64,000 nt of DNA from Harmothoe impar. Taxonomy: Eukaryota; Annelida; Polychaeta; Phyllodocida; Polynoidae. The notes under the pieces were generated by a model. That model was given only the letters and a program-made list of their open reading frames with translations, had not been told where the DNA came from and searched no databases. This document shows positions 1 through 12,961 of this stretch, piece after piece. Numbering within the stretch: position 1 is the first letter of the stretch; every line of letters begins with the position of its first letter. The position numbers and the translations under genes are program-made. The stretch is taken from contig OX381714.1 in assembly GCA_947462335.1 (NCBI GenBank), forward strand, positions 36,801,360-36,865,359, in the 5' to 3' direction.

Positions 1-363
1 ATCGATGAAAGACTTTAAATATCTTGTACTCCCCTGTGCTCATTTGAGGTCCTCATGCTGCCGCTGTCCCTGCGCTAAAACAAGACCTGCACTCTTTTGA
101 GCCCTCCTAGCTTTAATGGAAAGGATGGTGGAGAATTCTGAGTGGAGGCATACATCAGCATAACAGGACACAGTACGCCCACATCAATTGCTCTGGTATA
201 TTTTGTCCAAAATAGAAAAGGCACACTATATGGTTCCACTGAATATTCCTTGAGTCAGCCCTGAGGTAGGTCTATATATAGGCTATAGAGGCTGTGAATA
301 CTGAATACACATTGTTCATGTGTATAGTATATTGGGGATGAATCATTTATTGCTAGCTGGCAT
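1..363. other. Unannotated sequence
   Basis: I see no repeat, hairpin or coding signal here. It is ordinary AT-leaning sequence leading into the homopolymer tract. Confidence 0.4.
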
Positions 364-427
364 GTTTTATTTTTTATTTTTTATTTTATTTTATTTTATT
401 TTTTTTTTTGGGGGGGGGGGGGGGGGC
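364..427. repeat. Poly-T / poly-G homopolymer tract
   Basis: A T-rich run with interspersed A is followed directly by about 17 consecutive G. The open frame across it is composition-driven (poly-F then poly-G) and is not a gene. Confidence 0.9.
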
Positions 428-1653
428 TGCAGGCTTGTTGGGTATAATACTGACCCCCTGCTGTTAGGAAGCGGGTCAAAACTATATATATTATATAAGG
501 TAGAAAGGTATAATTTATATGAAAGATGGTGCATGTGACCAGGGGCTTGGAGCTAGGTGGCCCTCACCCGGACGATGTCTCCGGACAAATGCACCTGCAG
601 CATTCCCATGCCTTATTTGTGCAGCGTTCGTCACCCAGACAGCGACCAGCCTTGGAGGGGGCTTCAGAAACATGAGACAGGGACAGGGAGTGGAGCCAGA
701 GAGATAGAAAGAGAGGAGGCAGCTAGGGAGAAAACTGGCAGCGTTTTCCTGTAGGGGACAATTTCGATGGTAAATTTCGATGAACTTGGTGTACTCCCAT
801 TACCCATTTGTTTTTCACATGTCACAATGCTCTTTACTTTCGTACCACTTTCTTTGACATGCTAAGGAAAAATGTCCAGCACTGTACAATATCTTTTTAA
901 TGCCAAATTAAAAATTCAGTTACAACAACCCCTGTACAGCTTTCAATATCCATACTTTCCAAAAGTTTATTCATGCCTATATTCCCTTCCCCCAACCCCT
1001 CTTCTAGACCCTACTCAGTCTCACCACTCCACATAGACACAGAAACACATTTTAGCTCCATTAACCCCTATATTTACTTAAACTGTGTCTGCCCTGTTGT
1101 CATGGGGACATGATTCATTGTCTTTGCTTTGTGGCCAGTCAATTTGTTGACAGAGGAGGGGAGGCTTTTTAACTTCCCTACGAGTCTTCGTCTGCAATCT
1201 GCCATTGTGTTATTGGCAAGAATCAAAACATTTGTATTCCATTTCTACTTCTTTTTGAGCTAGAAAGATTACACATGGCATATTGCACCTGGAATAATGT
1301 CTAGTTGGAGAGAGAACGATATCACACAAGTAAATGTATATCCCTATAGTAATGGACCCGAGACGTGTTTTCGTTTTCTGCACATATATGCCATATCCGT
1401 ATTCCCAGTAGGCCTACAGACATATGATATATATGATCAAACAAGCAAAAATGATACTTTGTATACCACCTTTTGGACCATCCTTTTTGCTTGGCTGCCC
1501 ACATAATTATGCACTATGTCTATGGAGCACGTCCCTTGCAGATCTAGCAGGTTTATTGCAGTAACCAGATTCTTACATAGAACAGCCGAATCAGTATTGC
1601 TTAGTGTCAGGAGCCCTACGTGCACCACACACCCTATGGAGCTCTGCCATTAA
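428..1653. other. Unannotated intergenic or intronic sequence
   Basis: Only frames under 75 codons occur, with no recognisable motif. Position 520-750 is somewhat purine-rich. No inverted repeat or tandem repeat was found. Confidence 0.4.
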
Positions 1654-1900
1654 CCCTTTAAGAGGTGCATACCGCTTAAATACAGTATGCCCATTTTGTC
1701 ACCATGATGCATACAAACAGTTCTGGTGGGTAACTCTCCAGTGCTGCATTCAAGCATCATGCCGACCCCACGAGATTGATACACTCCCGATGGGATGCAT
1801 GAATGATGCATGAATGCAGCCCTGGGGGGTAGATTCACCAGGGTTGCATTCACGACGACCAGCGACATACCACATTAAAGACTATGCGACTCTTTAAGGG
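1654..1900. mobile_element. piggyBac-like MITE, copy 1 (TTAA target duplication)
   Basis: The element starts CCCTTTAAG and ends CTTTAAGGG, and is flanked on both sides by TTAA (1650-1653 and 1901-1904). A CCC-initial TIR with a TTAA duplication is the signature of the piggyBac superfamily. The interior carries diverged, oppositely oriented copies of a motif around GCATCATG and GCTGCATT, so it can fold on itself. No transposase is present, so it is non-autonomous. Other copies or fragments lie at 3.4-3.9, 16.55, 17.34, 50.02, 51.34 and 57.32 kb. Confidence 0.75.
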
Positions 1901-2205
1901 TTAACCCTCCAACCTCCAGGACGCCCTTTCCCAGTGCGAGCTGTCACTTACCAAAGTGATCAGGATGTATAGGGTGGCCTGGATTAGAGGTAGGCACTGC
2001 CAATATGGGCGATTAGGTGATATTTCTGAGTGTCTTGGTGGGGCTCAGCCACTTAAACGCCCCATAAGGAAATCACTCAGACGTTTTTGTTCCTCGTGGA
2101 GTGATCTTTTTCCCTTTTCAATAATGGGGAGAAGGAATAGAATGTAATAGCATGGATATGAACCGATCTGAAATTTGAGAAGTAGAATTCTATATACACA
2201 CGGTC

Positions 2206-2378
2206 CAGGGGCGGATTCAGTGAAGAGGGGGGGGGGAGGGGCGGAACTGGCGTACGCCCCCCTATTTGTATGTACATTTTAATGTAAAAAAATTCAATAC
2301 CTCCAGTACATTGCCTATTTCACGCCCCCGCCCCCCCTTTCTTTTTCTCCAATATCCTGGATCCGCCACACCCATCCC
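2206..2378. mobile_element. Short TIR element, GC-rich ends
   Basis: CAGGGGCGGATTCAG at 2206 is matched by an inverted GGATCCGCC near 2359. The interior is G-rich then C-rich. Ends beginning CAGGGGCGGAT resemble hAT-type MITEs, but the right boundary is eroded and I cannot show a target duplication. Confidence 0.4.
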
Positions 2379-2944
2379 CCGTTCGGCCCCGCCTCAGCTT
2401 TAGCTTCACAGCAAAGCACGTGGGTCGGATTTGGTAGGGTCGTGATTTTCGTGGGTGTGAGTGTTAGGGGGAGTGGGGGTAGTAGAATGAGAGCAGGAGA
2501 GGGTTGGGGACATTGCTGCTTATTTATGGAGCAATAGGACTGGCCGCCGAGTGGCTCCCATCCATTGCCTGCTAACCCAATTCTCCACTCATTTGTCAGG
2601 TTAGGGGCTACACGCAACAACACCCCTACACACCAGCCTCACAGCCCACCACAAGCAATAAGGCAAATTCAAAATTCAGTGGCCAAAACCTGAAGCTTGC
2701 TTTTCAATTATGGTACATATTTTTTGGATTGGTATACGAATTGGTGAACGCCTATCCATTAACAAATATGAATTATATCATTTCTTACCAGATACTAAAT
2801 GCTGCTGCTGTCTCATGAATAAATGTACACATCCTGAGAGCATTTGGTGAGGGCAGAGGGTGGTAAAGTTTCAAGTGCCATAATACTCTAGATACTGTTC
2901 ATTTAGGTTTTTACCTGGTGGTCTGCCTTGCCATATGTCTACGT
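2379..2944. other. Unannotated sequence
   Basis: The minus-strand frame of 102 codons at 2315-2623 is proline- and threonine-rich from a GT/GA-biased stretch and has no recognisable domain. Nothing else was found. Confidence 0.4.
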
Positions 2945-3090
2945 CCCTGACGTTGTTGACGTCACATACTACAGGGATGTGGACGCTGATGGTGAGGAGG
3001 CGTCTGTGTGACCTCTGACCTCGTGACCTTTATCTGTGACCTGATCTCTGACCACCGCCACTTCCGGTTCTGACATACTGACGTATTTGT
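2945..3090. promoter_or_regulatory. Clustered CRE, nuclear-receptor half-sites and ETS site
   Basis: A perfect CRE palindrome TGACGTCA lies at 2957-2964. TGACCT half-sites follow at 3009-3014, 3016-3021 (1-nt spacer, a DR1), 3024-3029 (2-nt spacer, a DR2) and 3037-3042, and a TGACCA at 3049-3054. An ETS-type ACTTCCGGT is at 3060-3068. DR1 sites are bound by RXR/HNF4/COUP-TF-type receptors and CRE by CREB/ATF proteins. The density within 115 bp suggests an enhancer or promoter; no adjacent exon is visible, so the target gene is unknown. Confidence 0.45.
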
Positions 3091-3436
3091 GCAATCTGCC
3101 CCCATCCCCTACTACTCTGTGTAGTGAAGTTTAGCACAAATGGCTTTTTCACGATCAACATAAATCCCCATAGAAAAATACAATTGAGGGGCATAATGAA
3201 ACAATTAAAAAACGAGTTAAGAATGCCTAATGCAGATAAAACAATTGATGGTGTCATCGGGTATGTGAATAAACAATACAGTCTTGCACAATGTACATGA
3301 TTAGACATGATTAGACATGATTAGACATTAACTACATATATGACCTAATACCCCTCCCCCCATCCCTTTCCCTCAACCAATGCCAATCTATAAATAACAA
3401 GAACATGTAATACAACATAATTACATGCACCTTATA

Positions 3437-3876
3437 CCCTTTGAGGGCCGCATAGTATTTTAATGTGCTATACCCTTGGTCGTCATGATGTATGAAATCA
3501 TTTGTGCATCATGCTGACCTTTCAGCAGTGTATCAACCCCCTATGATCGGTATATTGCTTGCATGCAGCACTGGCGAATTACTCACCATGGTTGCATTCA
3601 TGCATCATGATGGCATAATGCATTTAAGTGCTACGTTGCCCTTAACCGTATAAGGATGACATAATGCATTAATGCATCATGCCCTTGGTCGTCATGATGC
3701 ACAACTGCACTCGCCAGTGCTGCATTGGAACATCATGATGACCTTATGGGGTTGAAATACTCCTGAAGAGTCGGCATGAGTCACCAATGCCCCACCGGCG
3801 ATTTACTCGCCGGGGCTGCATCGGTGCATCATGACGAAAAATGTAATCTTTTAGTGGCATGTCATCATAAAAGGTT
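3437..3876. mobile_element. piggyBac-like MITE, two adjoining degenerate copies
   Basis: The first copy starts CCCTTTGAGGGCCGCAT and runs to about 3650. A second starts near CCGTATAAGGATGAC and runs to about 3876. Both contain repeated CATCATG and GCTGCAT motifs in opposite orientations, as in the intact copies at 1654 and 50020. Ends and TTAA duplications are eroded. Confidence 0.55.
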
Positions 3877-4890
3877 TACACAACGATTAATGCAGACAGC
3901 GCTGAGGCCACCACCTAGTGGCAGACTTGTTTGACTGAGCTGCTCACCGTTTGCCGACGAGTAACTCAATAAGGGGCAGGGAGCATGTTGGCAATCAGCG
4001 CTGGGGGCTGGGTGCTGGGGGGCGGTAAATGTCGGTTTGTATACATGTTATCGGGCGCTAGGGTCAGCGGGGGAGCCCAATAATGCAGCTTGGGAGTTGG
4101 GGGACGTGGGAAGAAAGTGAGGGGGGTAATAAAGGAGGGATGGGGTAGATTGTGGTGGTGGTGGAGGTGGGGGGTTAAAGGGGGATGCGCAACCCATGAT
4201 GCAGACTTGTCTGATTACGCAGCTTCCTGAGCCGGATTAGGGGGATGGGGAGGAGATGAGGGCAATTCGCTTCCGGTAATAGCGGCCCTTAGTGTGGGCT
4301 GTAAGGTCCCCAGGGTGGGTGAGGCAGGGGGTTATGTGCAGGTGGGGGGGGGGGGATATGGAGGGGCGATTACATGTGTATTTTCTGATAAACCCATTTC
4401 CCTCGTTTCATATTCATATCATATTATACCACCCTCCAATCAAAACCGGGATCTCGTTTACCTGGACTACTTTAAGCCCCATCTAGTGTGGAACAACTCT
4501 CGGGTCCTCATTACCCTAAGATCTGTGTTCAATCATTCAAATAATGGTTATGCATTGTCATACAAGAGGGTCCGGCCTCTTCTAAGGGAAACTAAAGCTA
4601 ATGTTGAGAAAGCTTACTGAAACAATGCCGTGTCTACAAACTACACTCATTATGATGTAGATATGTGATGTGAAATACATGAGAGTGTAATATTTGATAC
4701 AGAAAGAGAATATGATAATTATTATTTTAATCTTCTACTGCAATGGAAAACGGCATGTAGTTATATGTATGCTATATTGTAGCTTGGGCCCTAGTTTGAT
4801 AGTACAATCACATTATACTCCATTGTATGATACTTACCATTGTCATCTGATTTCAATTGATCGGCAACGTAGCAAACAACAGTCCTGCGT
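3877..4890. other. G-rich then ordinary sequence, no gene recognised
   Basis: 4000-4360 has a strong G bias with many GGGG runs. The 108-codon plus frame at 4294-4620 has no recognisable domain and no paralogue in the window, so I do not call it. Confidence 0.35.
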
Positions 4891-4894
4891 ATAT

Positions 4895-5080
4895 GGTGAC
4901 TGCAGAGGCGTTTTCAGCCGTTTTCCAGGCGACTTTTCGACCTGGGCCATTAATTTAAGCGACCTTTTGCACTGAATTGATTATAGGATAAAGGGTGTAA
5001 AAAAACGACCTTGCGACCTGGTGGTCTTAATTTCGGCGACTTTCCGACCTGGGGGGGGGGGACCCCTCTGCACCCCCTAT
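4895..5080. repeat. Repeat with GCGACTTT / CGACCTGG subunits
   Basis: Variants of GCGACTTTTCGACCTGG occur near 4928 and 5037, with related GCGACCTT segments between them. Weakly inverted ends (GCAGAGG near 4902, CCTCTGC near 5065) suggest a decayed MITE. Confidence 0.4.
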
Positions 5081-5314
5081 ATGATGTGAGCTTTGACATA
5101 GCGTGAGATGTTTGATATGTAGTCTAGAAACTGTTTAAATTTTCTACTTTTTGTTTCTTAGCAAGTTATTCAATAGACATCAAGGACATGTATCAATTGT
5201 AACAAAAACATAGATATGTACTGTCAGTACCAGCATGTTATAATATTCTATAGCAGTTGGGAAGATGTCTATTCCTGCGTGGTAATTAATACATGCAGCA
5301 GAAAAATAACATAC

Positions 5315-5446
<132 letters not shown>

Positions 5447-5537
5447 AGTATAGACATAGGAATACATAGGTCCGACTAACATTGCTATGATGACAAATAG
5501 TGAGGTTCAAACTGGAACTTAACTTAGTTCACAAGTA

Positions 5538-5702
5538 GTGTTAGACTTGCTATGGCAGGGGATACGTGAGTAGTGGTGGCAAATGGGAGATTTAGACTGG
5601 ATATTTAAATATAGTGTGGGATATGTGAGTAGTGTTGGCAAATAGGAGTTTTAGACTGGCTATGATGGGAGATATGTGTGAGTAGTATTAACAAATGGGG
5701 CT
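5538..5702. repeat. Tandem repeat, ~55-bp period, three units
   Basis: Three imperfect units share TTAGACT(G/T)G, GGATA(T/C)GTGAGTAGT and GGCAAAT. It lies at the left edge of unit 1 of the triplication. Confidence 0.6.
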
Positions 5703-8700
5703 TTGCGACCGGTTCAATAGAAAGCATTCATACTTTTGGCATATATATTTTTATGCAGGATTTCAGAGATTTTATTCACAAAGTAGGAGATCTGAACAAT
5801 ATTAAAAAGAGGATTTGACACTATGTATACCATAGAGTGCACTGGTGCTTATATATTTCAATACAACTGTACCCCCAGCGCTTATAAGCAAACAGGCACT
5901 TAAATTATAGATGCGAATTTCAAGATAGAAATTCCAAAAGTCCTATCATGCTGGCCCTTATTCAAGACCGGCGTTTATTTTGAAAACAAAACAAAACATT
6001 ATTACAGTTATTTGTGAGTATGGGGTTTGGGATTAGGATGCTCATATGCAAATGTTGAATATTTGTACGTTTCTATACGTGTACGTTCCAACAAAGTTAT
6101 GGATAGATAGATATAATATCCATACGGATTCTGTTCCCCCGAATAGTGTTACATGTATACCTATAACTGTATATTGCCATCATCATAAGATACTCTATAA
6201 ATACATGGTCATTACACGAAGCTACTCCTATCCCAACAGCCAGGAGTAATTGAACTAATACTCATGCACCCCCTCCTTTCAACATGTCCTTTAGCACCTG
6301 GACCAATGCCCTTGGAAATTCCCTTCGATTTCCTACTTCTTGACCACCCAATAACCAGACATGCAGGACATCTGTCATTGGCCTTAAGTGTCTGTCATAA
6401 TCCGTCAGCGTCCGTCGGTTACCCCGGCATTCCACCAGGGGGCACCCTGAGCTGCTCCTGTTTATGACGAGGGGCTCAGACTAGGTCTAAAAATAGCATC
6501 AGACCAATCAATAGTGGCCGCTAGGGGGTGCTGGGGACGTTGGGGTGCTGGATTTAATAGAGCATGGCAGGTGGAAGGGTGTATACATGTTTGTGGGGTT
6601 GTGAATGTGAGCGCTGGTAGGGCTGAAAGTGCTTACCTATCTGGCAGGATATTATGGTGGGGGTTACATGCAATTAGAGGTTTTATGAGGCTGTTGTGGT
6701 TGGACAGGAAAGGTTTACTGGTTCATAGGAAGCAAATTTCTATTCAGGACCCAGCCCAACCAGCTTTAAGCATTGGCGCATATATGCGCGACAACGGATA
6801 TATACATGCTTATTATGAATTAGTGCTTATAATGGTTGGGCACTGATTCATTGGTGCGTGTGGGGGGGGGGGGAGTTGTGTCATAATTTGTCCCTATACC
6901 ACTACTATAGGAAAAATCTAATGTGGAAGGTAACATTCTAGGAATCTGATATTTTTTCATTATGGTCGAGGTGAATGTTGAATCGGGGAGCTACCTTGCG
7001 TCCCCTGGGGACTCTGAATTCGATATCCATAGCCACAAAGTGATCCTCGAAAAGGTACTTTTATGCAGCATGTGTTAGGTCATTTTTCCCGGTCACATAT
7101 TATACATGCACCGATCTACAGGCGTATATAAGACACCCTAACTTTCCCCTCCACATATTCTTCATTTAGCCTTGATAAGGAACAAGTGATAAGGAGCAAG
7201 GGGGCTGTTGTATGAGTTTTCAAATTTACAATAGCTGAACTGATTTTTTCCTTCGACATTATAAAGATGAACCACGTACCAGATCTGACTTAACCCTGCT
7301 TTCTCCCTAATACGTTAACACAGGATCTTTATGATTAAAAAAAAATCTGATATCCACACGCAGATATCAATAGGTTGTGTGACTGAAACATATATATTGA
7401 CTAAAACAGCTGCCCGATTGACCGTGATCTATTCTCCTGCTAAGTAATCAAAATCTATTGTGTCCTTCTAACATTTGCTGTTCAAGTCATGATTTAATTG
7501 TTGTGGCATAGCTTCTACTAAGGTATACATGATAATACCCATGCCTCTGTTCTTAGCAATCCTAATCCACCAATCCATAACCATGATTCAATTTAAACTG
7601 AGGAGAAATATTGCAAGACAAATGGTTATGAACACTAAACGTGTGCTCAGTTCATCATATGTCATGTTTGTTTAGCTGCAAAATGTTGGTGAATTAAATA
7701 ACCATACAGCTCAGTATTAGATCTCATCTGGTCTCAAATCTGATCACATCTAAATGTCATTTCGCCTTCTACATGGGTGGTTGATTTTTCTTTTTACTTT
7801 AAATATTTCTCATTGACAACAAAACGGTCATCAAATATAGTAAGTTATTTCTAAGTAATATCACACAAGAACTTTCAACGAATATGAATATTGGATAAAC
7901 GGACAACACAGATAGTAGTAATACAATAATGTATAAAAACAAGACTGATATCCTTGTGGATAAAGTAGCATGGTCCCAGAGTATTTCAGAGAGCTAATCA
8001 GTTTAGGAATTTCCTTTATTTTTTATTCTAAGTTTGTCAGATCTGTTTTTCCAAAGTAAATATGTTTACTTTTGCAATGGTTTGTCTCTTTAATTGTATT
8101 TGGACAGTCATATTACAATTTCCTTGAAAAATGTAAATATTTCAGAGACTCCTTGTTTGTTGGCAGAGGATACAAACACACTCGTCTGAATTAATTTGAA
8201 GACACGGTTTTATTTATCATCACCGCCCTAAAATGTTGTAAAAATGTCTGTGACTGCATAATTCATCAAGTAAATAATGTTTTTGATTCAAAAGTATGAA
8301 TCTAAATATCTGGAGACAAATATTATTGACCCGAAACCTTTTCCCTCAAGAATATGGAAAAGGTAGTGAGAATGTCAATGAATAATACTGAGATTAGGTT
8401 TGAAGAGGGACAATTTTTAGTCTGAGAGTTGTTAAAACTTAAGTTGAACTTGGCAACTCTCACTATAGCTGTGTCACAGTCTGCCACTGTCCCAGCAAAC
8501 ATGTGATTTCTTTGTCATCTGCTTGCACTGGAAATGAGTCCTGCCAATGTCTGCGACTTACTTAATGAAAGTAGAGTGCAACGCTGGCTTCTTCTGAATG
8601 GAGAAAAATGCTATTTGATGTAAACTGTATTTTATACTGTTCATACACCGTTAATCATTTTCTTTCACATTAAAATGTTCCGTGTCAGGATCTTGGGGTT

Positions 8701-9425
8701 GAAATTGCTATTAAATTCTTAAAAGACTTTGAGAGAATTTGAGATGTGAGCATATTAAGAGGTTTCTATAGACTGAGAATCGTGGGGACGAGGAATGGGT
8801 GTTTAGGGAGTGGTAAGGGAGACTATCAATGAAAGGTTTCTATAGACTGTACAACCACCCTACATACTGAGTTCTTGAAATGGTTCTCGCCAAATTGGCG
8901 CCAAAGGAGCTAGTTACCATGGGTAAACACGGTGGTTGGGGCATGATCATGGATGGGTGGAGATAAAAATGGAACAATCAGAAATGGTCAATATCAGATA
9001 ACGAGGCTATACAGACATATGTATTCCATTCATGAAATGCTGAATCTATATATTCACCAATTTATAGATTCACCAATAATTCTTCTATATATAGATTGGA
9101 TATTGATTTATACAATGTTTAAATATGATCTATAGCGACTCACACATGCACATAAAAAGAAAGGTTTATGACTCTGGACTATTCGGTTTGGTAAGCTTAA
9201 TCCTTCAAATATATTGCTTGCAATATAAATTTGGAATTACTGTTACATTTTATCAATTTTAGGATAATAAACTTGAAAGATGCTTCATGAAAACAGCAGG
9301 TTGTGGTCTATGAGATATGAAAACTGCACCCGTGAAAAATCTTTTTTTAATTTTATAATTCTTTCACTATTTATCCCTATACTGAAATATATATATCCAA
9401 GTGCCATTGTTATTTTACACATGTA

Positions 9426-9426
<1 letters not shown>

Positions 9427-9484
<58 letters not shown>
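9427..9484. repeat. (CA)n microsatellite
   Basis: About 29 CA dinucleotides with one TACA interruption. Confidence 0.97.
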
Positions 9485-9911
9485 AGGGGAATGGGGAATT
9501 CACCAACATTAACTTACCCCCATACTGCCACACATCTAATCTCCGGTGTCAATCCGCTGTCAGTAGGGGATCCCCCCAGCCCTGACATTGATGTATCATC
9601 ATATCCCAGGCCTAAGCTATTGCTACCAAAATGATCATACCGAGAACAGGGTCAAAGGTAAAAAAAGGCATCCTTCCTTTATAGATATTGATAATATGAT
9701 ATGGCAGTGGATTTTCTTGTCTGTATCCAGAGATTTGCAATTTATTTTCTACCCGTACATAACAACTATCACATTGATAACTAACTGTGTTTTGATAATT
9801 TTGAAGATGAGATTCAAAATAGTGTTCCTATAGTACTACTGTACCACTGATAAAATAATTCCCACGATTATACTATAAAGGTTAATGCTAAAAGTAAATT
9901 TATTAGCACAG

Positions 9912-10166
9912 GGCTGTGTCTCACGAACTTGGGGCAATGTTTTCGTCTCTGACTGGGTGCCATCTCTGACTGGGTGCCATCTCTGACCACTGCTGACCGG
10001 GTGCCATCTCTGACCGGCCTGCATGGAAATGGTTCATTTAGGGCAGAAGTAGATAGAATTTGGCTGAAAGGGTTAATGGAGATTATAACTAGTAGAGATG
10101 GCACGTGGTCAGAGATGGAACCCGGTCAGAGACGAAAACATTGGCCCAAGTTCCTGAGACACAGCC
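9912..10166. mobile_element. TIR MITE family GGCTGTGTCTC, copy 1
   Basis: The left end GGCTGTGTCTCACGAACTTG is mirrored at the right end (..GAGACACAGCC). Next to each end are repeated GGGTGCCATCTCTGAC units, pointing inward on both sides. The TSD is eroded in this copy. It has no coding capacity. Related copies are at 15249 and 46626. Confidence 0.8.
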
Positions 10167-10339
10167 AGAAGGTATATCAGCCATCCTCCAGAATGGGTAC
10201 AGGTAAAACGCATTGTCAGTTTTTTTTGGAAGCATGTTATCATTATTCATCATGTCATCATTATCTATAATAATACTGATCTCAACCAATAACTAACTAA
10301 TGCAGCATACAAATCATTTGAATACCATTAAGATGATTC

Positions 10340-12958
10340 TGATTTGGACTGAAAATGTTGACAAATGGCGATTTTAGACTGGGTGCAGTGGAAATTCATG
10401 ATTAATGTTTGAGTAACATTACTGATCAGTTTCTGATATCACAACATAATACACTGTCATCAATACAAACAGAGATTTGATGTTAAGCTTATGTTTAACG
10501 AGTGAGCCAAGGTGCAATATCCACAAGGTTGCCACCTTCTCCAAAATATTAGTACATTTATAGAAATTCATCTACATAAGATGCCCTATAAGTACATGTC
10601 AATGAAGGCTCATTACCTGAAGCCCAAGGGGTAATTGACTTAGTTTCTATAATAGACTTGAACTTCCTTTGACATCTTGCCTAATACCCTTGGAGATTTC
10701 ACAATTTTCTCCTTCTTAGCCACTGAATGCCCAGACCCAGAAAAATCAGTCATTGACCTTTCGTGTCTGTCATAACCCGTCAGTGCTCATTGGTCATTCT
10801 GGTGATCTACTAGAGGCCACCCTGAGCTGCTCCTGTTCATGATCAGGGGCTAAGATCTGATCTAAAAATAGCATCAAGCTAATCAATAGTGGGTGCTAGG
10901 GGTAACCAGGGATGTTGGGGTGGGTTGGGGTGCGGGATTTAATGGAGCATGGCGGGTGGAAGGGAGCACACATGTTTTTTTTGGTTTTGTTGTGAATGTG
11001 AACAGTGTTAGGCAGTTATAACTGGCTACCTTACTAGCAGGATATAACTATAAGGGTTATGTGCAATGAATTTTTATGACTATCACACATGACAGTGTTA
11101 TAGAGCCAATATGTGATGGTCTTTATATCGTAGGTGGTGTTGAAAAGGTAGTATATAACATTAATGTAAATATCCTAGAGGCTCTTTGATTCGTGCAGCA
11201 GGCTACAATTATTATTATTCTAATTTTGTTCATATTTATATACTCACAGATCTAGTAATCGCCATACATGTTTCCATTCTTGGTGCAGAAATTGATACAC
11301 AAGGCTACGTCTTAATTCAGCAGCACAATCAAGGAGATTGGGCCTTGCAAGTATGAAATTTCAAAAGCCTTGAACTCCAAGTTGCATCTGAATGAATACT
11401 ATCTGTCTTATCTTTTAATCAAATACTGCTAGTCTAGTGTCTGAAAAGTAACACTACATTATTTGAGGGAAGTTGAACATTTAAATGGATTTAAAGTAAC
11501 CAAAGTTCCCATCTCTATGACAGTATCGACGCTCACCTTAAGTCACATGTGTCTTTATTTTAGTAATTTCCTATACATTTATAGAGGTGGCCATTTCCAT
11601 GTATAACATAGCCACGTCACCTTGTTTACATGGTTGCCGTGTTTACATAGAAACCATCATAAAGAAATTACAAGTGTCAGAATAGAAGTATGTACCCATA
11701 GTCTCACATATCCTCATCTAGGTGTGAGTTACTATAAAATGTCTTTGAATTCAAATAACGTTATAAGTTCAAGTTAAATTGCTAGATATATGTGTCCTAC
11801 ACGTAGGACATCCAACCATAATGGGTTAATCATATTTACACATTCTAGAATATATCATTCAGCCTAAATCTAACATGTGGACGTGTATAGTTTTAAATAT
11901 TCCAGACATCCTCCTTTCCAAGAAAGTGAGGTTTACATGGAATGTACAGGCTAGCTTGATTCTGCCTTCTAAAAATAGCTCTCTCCAATTTGGTGCCAAT
12001 TTAGCTAGTTAACGCAGGTAAACATGATCAGACGTGGCCTGTTCTCCATAATGGTAGTTTGGATAAAGTGAAAAATGGTGGAGATGAAAAATGGAACAAT
12101 CAGAATATCAGTTGATATTGATGGTAAACAGCACCATAACAAGCACTCCATGAAATAACCACTCCTAAATTCACATGATAAACTCTTTGCACCTAAATCA
12201 TTCTACCCTTTCCCCCCCATAAAATACTAAATCTGCAAATTCAGCAATCATTCACCTCTTTTGTGAGATTATATTGTATAGGATATTGGTTTATACAATA
12301 TTTGCAATTTCTCAATTGTTGACTCATACATCTTATTTCATCTGGGTGCCAATGTTAACAGAAATAAGGTGATTGGATGGAATGTACCAACATTACCTCC
12401 CCCGTCCCCAGTATTGTCAGTAGGGGATCTCCCGGCTTCACATTAGTGTATCAACACGTCTCAGCTCTAAGCTTTTAGTGCCAAAGTAATCTTACCAGGG
12501 ACAGGGTCAACAATAAGAAAATGCATCATTCCTTGAAATGTATCGAGACTTGAATATGGCAGTGGAATTTTGTATGTTTGTTTTATTCTTAGGATGTTTC
12601 ACCGTTATATCACAGCTATCATATGTATATGTAATTGTATTGTTGGGATTTCAATGGGATTCAATATCTCTATCCTTTGCACCAAAATATCATTTTAACG
12701 GGACACAATTCCTCCTTTTCCATTAAACCTTTAAGGTTAACATTAAAAACCCAATTTATGAGCAGAAGGTATATAAACCATATTACATGATTGTATTTGG
12801 TTGAAAGATATTGTCAGTGCTTCTATTTCCCAATACAAGTCATGTAATCATTATCATCATGTCAGCATAATATCTACAACAATACTACTGGTAATATAAA
12901 ACAAGAACTAGCTATTCCAGCATGAAAATCATTATAATGTCATGAAAATGATTCAAAT
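10340..12958. repeat. Segmental tandem triplication, unit 2
   Basis: Homologous to unit 1 and unit 3. It begins with GACTGGGTGCAGTGGAAAT near 10378, shared with unit 3 near 13346. The MEF2-type site is at 10862-10871, the CCAATTTGGTGCCAA block near 11984, and the terminal block at 12383-12575. It is shorter than unit 1. I see no hairpin or reading frame conserved through all copies. Confidence 0.65.
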
Positions 12959-12961
12959 TTA

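Larger units (their letters stand above)
5538..9840. repeat. Segmental tandem triplication, unit 1
   Basis: First of three diverged copies. Shared blocks include: GACCAATGCCCTTGGAAATT at 6301; a CTAAAAATAG (MEF2-type) site at 6487-6496; a GATTTAAT..GAGCATGG..GGTGGAAGGG block near 6550; a CCAAATTGGCGCCAA block near 8890; and the 9502-9720 block containing CTGTCAGTAGGGGAT. None keeps an open frame across copies. Borders are approximate, and the start is inferred from GACTGG-containing repeats near 5600-5660 that resemble the start of units 2 and 3. Confidence 0.6.

Noticed and set aside
262..275. GAGGTAGG, let-7-like seed
   Set aside because: No complementary arm nearby and the match ends after the seed.
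1279..1295. TATTGCACCTGG, similar to the miR-92 5' end
   Set aside because: Diverges after the seed and no hairpin can be drawn with the flanks.
4294..4620. 108-codon plus frame
   Set aside because: No motif, no start context and no paralogous frame; G-rich 5' part is low complexity.
9280..9634. Frames of 77-101 codons with HTHTHT or VCVCVC
   Set aside because: Forced by the CA microsatellite; no flanking coding signal.
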